NCBI RefSeq assembly: GCF_014652235.1
Contig: NZ_BMYK01000021.1
Coordinates: 1 to 64,000 of the forward strand
Direction of reading: 5' to 3'
Source: Pseudorhodoferax aquiterrae
GTDB lineage: Bacteria; Pseudomonadota; Gammaproteobacteria; Burkholderiales; Burkholderiaceae_C
Length of the DNA stretch: 64,000 bases
The notes under the pieces are model-generated. The model searched no databases. It saw nothing but the letters and a program-made list of their open reading frames with translations, and was not told the origin of the DNA. Numbering within the stretch: the first letter of the stretch is position 1; every line of letters starts with the position of its first letter. This document shows, in pieces, positions 59,021 to 64,000 of the stretch. Made by a program: the position numbers and the translations under genes.

Positions 59021-59050
59021 ATAGCCGTTTTGGCTATGGCGGCTATAGCC
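59021..59050. repeat. repeated GGCTAT inverted-repeat cluster upstream of trxA
   Basis: ATAGCC (59021-59026) pairs with GGCTAT (59032-59037) over a five-base loop, and GGCTATAGCC (59041-59050) is a further perfect palindrome. It lies in the 124-base gap between the divergent flavoprotein gene and trxA. It resembles the short AGCTAT-type dispersed repeats of Comamonadaceae, or may be an operator. Confidence 0.4.
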
Positions 59051-59132
59051 TTGGAGGCCCCGCCCGGGTACTTGGTTTCTGTCACAATGCCGCGACTTTA
59101 GCCGTACCGTATCACCATAAAGGAAGCGACCA

Positions 59133-59465
59133 ATGGCCAACGAATTGATCAAGCATGTGTCCGACGCGAGCTTTGAAGCCGATGTGCTGAAGTCGGCCAC
59201 GCCCGTGTTGGTGGACTACTGGGCCGAGTGGTGCGGTCCCTGCAAGATGATCGCCCCGATCCTGGACGACGTCGCCACCGGCTATGCCGGCAAGCTGCAG
59301 ATCGCCAAGATGAACGTGGACGAGAACCGCGACATCCCCGCCAAGTTCGGCATCCGCGGCATCCCCACGCTGATGCTGTTCAAGGGCGGCGAGCTGTCTG
59401 CCACCAAGGTCGGCGCCATGAGCAAGGCCCAGCTGACCGCCTTCATCGACCAGCAGCTCGCCTGA
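59133..59465 (+). CDS. trxA: thioredoxin 1
   Basis: A 110-residue cytoplasmic disulfide reductase. The active site WCGPC has C34 and C37; the buried Asp in VDYWAEW and the cis-Pro in GIPTLMLFK are present. Ribosome site AAAGGAAG before ATG. The trxA-rho order is conserved in betaproteobacteria. Confidence 0.98.
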   Translation: MANELIKHVSDASFEADVLKSATPVLVDYWAEWCGPCKMIAPILDDVATGYAGKLQIAKMNVDENRDIPAKFGIRGIPTLMLFKGGELSATKVGAMSKAQLTAFIDQQLA

Positions 59466-59534
59466 GCACGCTCCCCTCGCCTGCCCGACCCGGTCTTCCA
59501 CGCACCGGCACCTCGGACAGGCGATCTTTCCTGT

Positions 59535-59540
59535 CATAAT
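59535..59540 (+). promoter_or_regulatory. candidate -10 box upstream of rho
   Basis: CATAAT is the best -10 match in the 199-base trxA-rho gap, about 125 bases before the rho ATG, which would leave a long leader. No good -35 box precedes it. Rho leaders are often used for autoregulation, but no specific structure is evident. Confidence 0.3.
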
Positions 59541-59664
59541 CCCCCGCAGTTCGCCGCACCCCCACCAGGGGCCAGCGGTTCGATTCCGGTGCAAGGCGCA
59601 CGCCGCCTCCTCCGCACCACCTCCCCCGCGTAAGCCACCACGAACTCCCCGACGGAGTCATTCC

Positions 59665-60927
59665 ATGCACTTAAACGAACTCAAGGCTCTGCACGTGTCC
59701 GAAGTCCTGCGGCAGGCCGAGGAACTGGAGATCGAGAACACGGGCCGCATGCGCAAGCAGGAGCTGATGTTCGCGATCATCAAGAAGCGCGCGCGTGCCG
59801 GCGAGCAGGTGTTCGCCGACGGCGTGCTGGAGATCCTGCCCGACGGCTTCGGCTTCCTGCGCAGCCCGGACACGAGCTACACCGCCAGCACCGACGACAT
59901 CTACATCAGCCCGAGCCAGGTGCGGCGCTTCAACCTGCACACCGGCGACATGATCGAGGGCGAGGTGCGCACGCCCAAGGACGGCGAGCGCTACTTCGCG
60001 CTGAACAAGCTGGACAAGGTCAACGGCGGCGGCCCCGAAGAGAACAAGCACAAGGTCATGTTCGAGAACCTGACCCCGCTGTTCCCCAAGGAGCAGATGA
60101 AGCTCGAGCGCGACATGAAGGGCGAGGAGAACATCACCGGCCGCATCATCGACATCGTCGCACCCATCGGCAAGGGCCAGCGCGCGCTGCTGGTGGCCCC
60201 GCCCAAGAGCGGCAAGACGGTCATGATGCAGCACATCGCGCACGCGATCTCGGCCAACTACCCGAACAGCCACATGATGGTGCTGCTGGTCGACGAGCGG
60301 CCGGAAGAAGTGACCGAGATGCAGCGCTCGGTCAAGGGCGAGGTGATCGCCTCCACCTTCGACGAGCCCGCCGCGCGCCACGTGCACGTGGCCGAGATGG
60401 TGATCGAGCGCGCCAAGCGCCTGGTCGAGCTCAAGAAGGACGTGGTGATCCTGCTGGACTCCATCACCCGCCTGGCGCGCGCCTACAACAACGTCGTGCC
60501 CTCCTCGGGCAAGGTGCTGACCGGCGGTGTGGACTCCAACGCGCTGCAGCGTCCCAAGCGCTTCCTGGGCGCGGCCCGCAACGTGGAAGAAGGCGGCTCG
60601 CTGACCATCATCGGCACGGCGCTCGTGGACACCGGCAGCCGCATGGACGAGGTGATCTTCGAAGAGTTCAAGGGCACGGGCAACTGCGAGATCCACCTGG
60701 ACCGCCGTTTGTACGAGAAGCGCGTGTTCCCCTCGATCCAGCTCAACCGCAGCGGCACGCGGCGCGAGGAACTGCTGCTGGCCCCCGAGATCCTGCAAAA
60801 GAGCCGCATCCTGCGCCAGTTCATGTACAACATGGACGAGATCGAATCGATGGAGCTCATGCTCAAGAACATGCGCGCGACGAAGACCAACACCGAGTTC
60901 TTCGACATGATGCGCAGAGGCGGCTGA
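59665..60927 (+). CDS. rho: transcription termination factor Rho
   Basis: A 420-residue hexameric RNA helicase that ends transcription. The N-terminal RNA-binding region holds [16 protein letters not shown]-type residues ([16 protein letters not shown] here) and the ATPase has the Walker A PPKSGKT and Walker [17 protein letters not shown]. The C-terminal [16 protein letters not shown] and [11 protein letters not shown] are canonical. GGAG precedes the ATG. An intrinsic terminator follows directly. Confidence 0.98.
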   Translation: MHLNELKALHVSEVLRQAEELEIENTGRMRKQELMFAIIKKRARAGEQVFADGVLEILPDGFGFLRSPDTSYTASTDDIYISPSQVRRFNLHTGDMIEGEVRTPKDGERYFALNKLDKVNGGGPEENKHKVMFENLTPLFPKEQMKLERDMKGEENITGRIIDIVAPIGKGQRALLVAPPKSGKTVMMQHIAHAISANYPNSHMMVLLVDERPEEVTEMQRSVKGEVIASTFDEPAARHVHVAEMVIERAKRLVELKKDVVILLDSITRLARAYNNVVPSSGKVLTGGVDSNALQRPKRFLGAARNVEEGGSLTIIGTALVDTGSRMDEVIFEEFKGTGNCEIHLDRRLYEKRVFPSIQLNRSGTRREELLLAPEILQKSRILRQFMYNMDEIESMELMLKNMRATKTNTEFFDMMRRGG

Positions 60928-60936
60928 CAGCCCCCG

Positions 60937-60966
60937 CCCGCGGATATGTGATAATCGCGGGCTTTT
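60937..60966 (+). terminator. intrinsic terminator after rho, overlapping an rpmE2 promoter
   Basis: CCCGCG (60937-60942) pairs with CGCGGG (60956-60961) and is followed by CTTTT. The 13-base loop contains TGTGATAAT, an extended -10 box for rightward transcription, so one element may end rho mRNA and start rpmE2 mRNA. Confidence 0.65.
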
Positions 60967-61052
60967 CGCGGCAAGTATCTTGGCTTTGGATTGCATGAGA
61001 GGTTCATGCAAGGCACGGGACGGCTGCCGCAACTGAAACACAAGGAATTCCC

Positions 61053-61310
61053 ATGAAAGAAGGCATCCATCCGAACTACCGCGAAGTGGTGTTCCAGGAC
61101 ATGTCCAACAACTTCCAGTTCGTCACGCGTTCGTGCGTGAACACCAAGGAAACCATCAAGCTGGACGACGGCCGCGAACTGCCGCTGTTCAAGCTGGACA
61201 CCTCGAGCGAATCGCACCCCTTCTACACCGGCACGCAGAAGTCGGTGGACAACATGGGTGGCCGCGTCGAGCGCTTCCGCAACCGCTTCGGCAAGACCGC
61301 TGCCAAGTAA
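61053..61310 (+). CDS. rpmE2: ribosomal protein bL31, type B (zinc-independent)
   Basis: An 85-residue large-subunit protein. It starts [16 protein letters not shown], and the single Cys without a CxxC pair shows the type B (zinc-free) paralogue used alongside or instead of type A. It ends [21 protein letters not shown] precedes the ATG. Transcription likely starts within the rho terminator, and a strong terminator follows. Confidence 0.96.
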   Translation: MKEGIHPNYREVVFQDMSNNFQFVTRSCVNTKETIKLDDGRELPLFKLDTSSESHPFYTGTQKSVDNMGGRVERFRNRFGKTAAK

Positions 61311-61336
61311 GCAGCTGTTCGCACGGCACGCAGCCC

Positions 61337-61370
61337 AAGGGCAGCCCGGTTCGACCGCGCTGCCCTTTTT
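61337..61370 (+). terminator. intrinsic terminator after rpmE2
   Basis: AAGGGCAGC (61337-61345) and GCTGCCCTT (61359-61367) form a perfect 9-bp stem with a 13-base loop, and the run continues as five T ending at 61370. It lies 26 bases after the rpmE2 stop. Confidence 0.9.
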
Positions 61371-61397
61371 GCTGCCCTCCTCCATCTTTCCCGACCA

Positions 61398-63089
61398 GTG
61401 AACCAACCCAGCCCAGCCATCGTCGCCCAGAGTTCGGTCCGCCGCCTGCCGCGCTGGCCGCTGCTGCTGCTCTGTGCGGCCTATGTGCTGGCCGGGTTCG
61501 TCGGGCGCGACCCGCTCAAGAACACCGACGTCGCCACCTTCGGCACCATGCTCGAGCTGGTGGCCGGCACCACCTCGTGGTGGGACCCCACGCTGATGGG
61601 CCAGCCCGAACCCGGCGTGCTGCTGCCGTTCTGGCTGGGTGCCGGCGCGCTGGCGCTGGCGCCGTCCTGGGTCGATCCGGCTTTCGCGGCGCGCATCCCC
61701 TTCATGCTGCTGCTGGCCGCGGCCCTGGCCTGCACCTGGTACGGCGTGTACTACCTGGCCCGCGCACCGCGGGCCCAGCCCGTGGCCTTCGCCTTCGGCG
61801 GCGAGGCCCGGCCGGCCGACTACGCGCGCGCGCTGGCCGATGGTGGTCTGCTGGCCTTGCTGGCCTGCCTGGGCCTGGCCCAGCTCTCGCATGAAACCTC
61901 GCCGGCGCTGGTGCAGCTCAGCGGCGCGGCGCTGGTCTTCTTCGGCCTGGCGGCCCTGCCCTACCGCCGAGCCCAGGCGCTGGCCGCATTGGCCGCTGGC
62001 CTGTTCGGGCTGGCGCTGTCCGGCGCACCCACGGTCGCGGCGCTGCTGGGCCTGGGCGGCGCTGCCACCAGCCTGATCGAGCGCGGGGAAGACGATCGCC
62101 CGGCCGAGCGGCGCCATGCTGCACTCTGGGTGCTGGGGCTGACGCTGGCCGCCGCCGGTCTGGCCGTCGCGCTCGGCCTGTGGCAATGGCGCATTGCCTT
62201 GCCGGCGGCGCAGTGGAGCACATGGCGCAGCCTGGGCCGCCTGCTGCTGTGGTTCACCTGGCCGGTCTGGCCGCTGGCGCTGTGGACGCTGTGGCGCTGG
62301 CGCGGCCAACTGCTGGGCGGCCGGCCCGAGCGGCATTTCGCCATCCCGCTGTGGTTCCTGCTCGTGCTGCTGGGCGGCACGCTGGTGGCCCCGCCTTCCG
62401 ACCGGGCGCTGCTGCTGGGCCTGCCGGCCATGGCGGCGCTGGCCGCCTTCGCGCTGCCGACCTTCGGCCGCAGCATGGGCGCGCTGATCGACTGGTTCAC
62501 GCTGCTGTTCTTCTCCAGCTGCGCGATCACGATCTGGGTCATCTGGATCTCGCTGCAGACCGGCGTGCCGGCCAAGCCGGCCGCCAACGTCTTCAAGCTG
62601 GCGCCGGGCTTCGAACCCGTGTTCTCGCCGCTCGCCTTCGTGCTGGCCCTGCTGGCCACGGGGGTCTGGATCTGGCTGGTGCGCTGGCGCGTGGGCCGCC
62701 ACCCGGCCGCGATCTGGAAGAGCCTGGTGCTGCCGGCCGGCGGCACGGCGCTGTGCTGGTTCCTGCTCATGACGCTGGGCCTGCCCACGCTGAACTACGC
62801 GCGCAGCTACGCGCCGCTGGTGCGCCTGGTGCAGGCCAGGATGCAGGGCCCGCAGGGCTGTGTGGAGATCCACGGCTTCACGCGCGCGCAGGTCGCGGCC
62901 TTCCGCTTCCATGGCGGCATGGACCTGCGGCCGGCCACGGACCAGCCTTCGGCCTGCCCCTGGCTGCTGGTGCACTCGGACGCCATCTCCACGCTGCGCG
63001 CCACGATCGGCGCCCAGCCCTGGACGCTGGTCGGCTCGGTGCGCCGCCCGGCCGACAAGGACGAGGACATGCTGCTGTTCCGGCGCTGA
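61398..63089 (+). CDS. multi-pass membrane protein, ArnT/PMT-like glycosyltransferase
   Basis: A 563-residue protein with about twelve hydrophobic segments. The N-terminal loop after the first helix (FVGRDPLKNTDVATFGTMLEL, residues 31-51) has an acidic pattern like the catalytic loop of lipid-linked sugar transferases of the GT39/ArnT clan, and a soluble C-terminal domain (about 475-563) follows the helices. It could modify cell-envelope lipids or proteins; the donor and acceptor are unknown. GTG start at 61398. The MATE gene ATG overlaps its stop by one base. Confidence 0.75.
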   Translation: MNQPSPAIVAQSSVRRLPRWPLLLLCAAYVLAGFVGRDPLKNTDVATFGTMLELVAGTTSWWDPTLMGQPEPGVLLPFWLGAGALALAPSWVDPAFAARIPFMLLLAAALACTWYGVYYLARAPRAQPVAFAFGGEARPADYARALADGGLLALLACLGLAQLSHETSPALVQLSGAALVFFGLAALPYRRAQALAALAAGLFGLALSGAPTVAALLGLGGAATSLIERGEDDRPAERRHAALWVLGLTLAAAGLAVALGLWQWRIALPAAQWSTWRSLGRLLLWFTWPVWPLALWTLWRWRGQLLGGRPERHFAIPLWFLLVLLGGTLVAPPSDRALLLGLPAMAALAAFALPTFGRSMGALIDWFTLLFFSSCAITIWVIWISLQTGVPAKPAANVFKLAPGFEPVFSPLAFVLALLATGVWIWLVRWRVGRHPAAIWKSLVLPAGGTALCWFLLMTLGLPTLNYARSYAPLVRLVQARMQGPQGCVEIHGFTRAQVAAFRFHGGMDLRPATDQPSACPWLLVHSDAISTLRATIGAQPWTLVGSVRRPADKDEDMLLFRR

Positions 63090-64000
63090 TGGCGTCGGAG
63101 TTCTCGCGCATCGCGCGGCACGCCGGCACCATCCTGGTCGGCCAGTTGGCCGTGATGGCCTTCGGCGTGACCGACACGCTGGTGGCCGGCCGGCATTCGG
63201 ATGCAGCGCTGGCGGCGCTGTCGGTCGGCTCGGCCCTGTACGTCAGCGTCTATGTGGGCCTGATGGGCGTGCTGCAGGCGCTGCTGCCGGTCTGGGCCGA
63301 ACTGCGCGGCGGCGGCCGCGGCCACGAGATCGGCCGCTCGGTGCGCCAGTCGCTCTACCTCGCCGCCGCCTGCGCCGTCTTGGGCTGCAGTGCGCTGCTG
63401 GCGCCGGCGCCGCTGCTGCGCTGGGCCGACGTGCCGCCGGCCATGCGCGCCGAGGTGCAGGACTACCTGGCCGTGCTGGCCATGGCCTTGCCGCCGGCCC
63501 TGTTGTTCCGGCTCTACAGCACGCTGAACCAGGCCCTGGCCCGGCCCCTGTTCGTGACCTGGCTGCAGGTCGTCGGCCTCGCGCTCAAGGTGCCGCTGTC
63601 GGTCTGGTTCACCTTCGGCGGCGCGGGACTGCCGGCAGGCGGGGCGGTGGGCTGCGCCTGGGCCACGCTGGTCGTCAACTACGCCATGCTGGCCGTGGCC
63701 TGGTGGATGCTGCGCACGCAGCCGCTGTACGCCGAGCTGGCCATCCGCGCGCGCATCGAGGCGCCCCACTGGGGCCGCCTGGCCGAGTTCCTGCGTCTGG
63801 GCGTGCCGGCCGGTCTGGCGGTGCTGGTCGAGGTGACCTCGTTCACGTTGATGGCGCTCATGATCGCGCGCCTGGGCACGGTGGCCTCGGCCGGCCACCA
63901 GATCGCTGCCAGCATGACGGCCGTGCTCTACATGGTGCCGCTCTCGCTGGGCCTGGCAACCAGCGCCCGAGTGAGCTGGTGGCGCGGCCAGGACGACGCG
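63089..64000 (+). CDS. MATE family efflux transporter (3' end outside window)
   Basis: The first 304 residues of a multidrug/toxin exporter of the NorM/MdtK type. The N-terminal helix has ILVGQLAVMAFGVTDTLVAGRHS, the standard MATE start, and about eight membrane helices are visible, with the N-half to C-half junction near residue 230 (LRLGVPAGLAVLVEV). It runs off the right edge in frame. ATG shares one base with the upstream stop (TGATG), so it is coupled to the glycosyltransferase-like gene. Confidence 0.93.
   Translation, partial: MASEFSRIARHAGTILVGQLAVMAFGVTDTLVAGRHSDAALAALSVGSALYVSVYVGLMGVLQALLPVWAELRGGGRGHEIGRSVRQSLYLAAACAVLGCSALLAPAPLLRWADVPPAMRAEVQDYLAVLAMALPPALLFRLYSTLNQALARPLFVTWLQVVGLALKVPLSVWFTFGGAGLPAGGAVGCAWATLVVNYAMLAVAWWMLRTQPLYAELAIRARIEAPHWGRLAEFLRLGVPAGLAVLVEVTSFTLMALMIARLGTVASAGHQIAASMTAVLYMVPLSLGLATSARVSWWRGQDDA

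Noticed and set aside
59570-59600. T-loop-like GGTTCGATTCC upstream of rho
   Set aside because: The flanking bases do not form a full T-stem, and no D or anticodon arm is present, so it is not a tRNA.

Overview
This window is chromosomal DNA from a very GC-rich betaproteobacterium, most likely a member of the Burkholderiales close to Comamonadaceae (Variovorax/Ramlibacter/Acidovorax-like). The evidence is the near-saturated G/C third codon positions, the gene orders nadD-rsfS-rlmH-maf, dnaX-ybaB-recR next to the SRP RNA gene, and trxA-rho-rpmE, and the protein types (URC1/URC4, TRAP and Tat-exported binding proteins, Aer-type receptor). No prophage, transposase, CRISPR array, tRNA or rRNA was seen. 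Strand use changes often and the genes are densely packed.

Layout. 1-9.6 kb: a membrane histidine kinase, a tiny 32-residue protein, an exonuclease III-like domain fused in frame to a full DNA ligase D, an extensin-family protein and a PAS-GGDEF-EAL protein. 9.6-18.9 kb: a leftward housekeeping block (yebC, purD, hemF, nadD, rsfS, rlmH, maf, three accessory genes, rng). 18.9-30.3 kb: a HerA-like ATPase, then a rightward pyrimidine-breakdown block (amidase, URC1-type GTP cyclohydrolase II homologue, URC4/DUF1688, upp, and a LOG-family protein with a lipoprotein signal). A leftward signalling trio (CheY-like, CheC-like, diguanylate cyclase) interrupts it before codA. 30.4-34.9 kb: a very large membrane patatin and a GST. 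34.9-41.3 kb: RcnB-like protein, sirtuin, sbcB, rnhA and a methyltransferase in a tightly overlapping leftward chain, with gloB-mltD divergent from it. 41.3-47.7 kb: an Aer-type chemoreceptor and a lldD/TRAP-binding-protein/aldehyde dehydrogenase operon facing a GntR/FCD regulator, with a clear inverted repeat over the operon's -35 box. 47.7-52 kb: a structured intergenic element, an orphan ABC binding protein, recR-ybaB-dnaX and the SRP RNA. 52.3-64 kb: a giant hybrid kinase with an HD-GYP response regulator, a BaiN-like flavoprotein, trxA, rho, rpmE2, a membrane glycosyltransferase-like protein and a truncated MATE exporter.

How genes work together. CodA and Upp would turn cytosine into uracil and then UMP, and URC1/URC4 would break the ring; this resembles the URC uracil-catabolic route. 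The TRAP binding protein, alpha-hydroxy-acid oxidase and aldehyde dehydrogenase look like one induced carboxylate-use operon under the divergent GntR protein. Three c-di-GMP proteins and several phosphorelay parts make this a signalling-rich stretch. The most unusual features are the ExoIII-LigD fusion, the A9 run in dnaX at which either shifted frame stops almost at once, the patatin whose catalytic halves are split by a membrane domain, the lipoprotein LOG, and the gloB/methyltransferase pair whose start codons share the same CATG.
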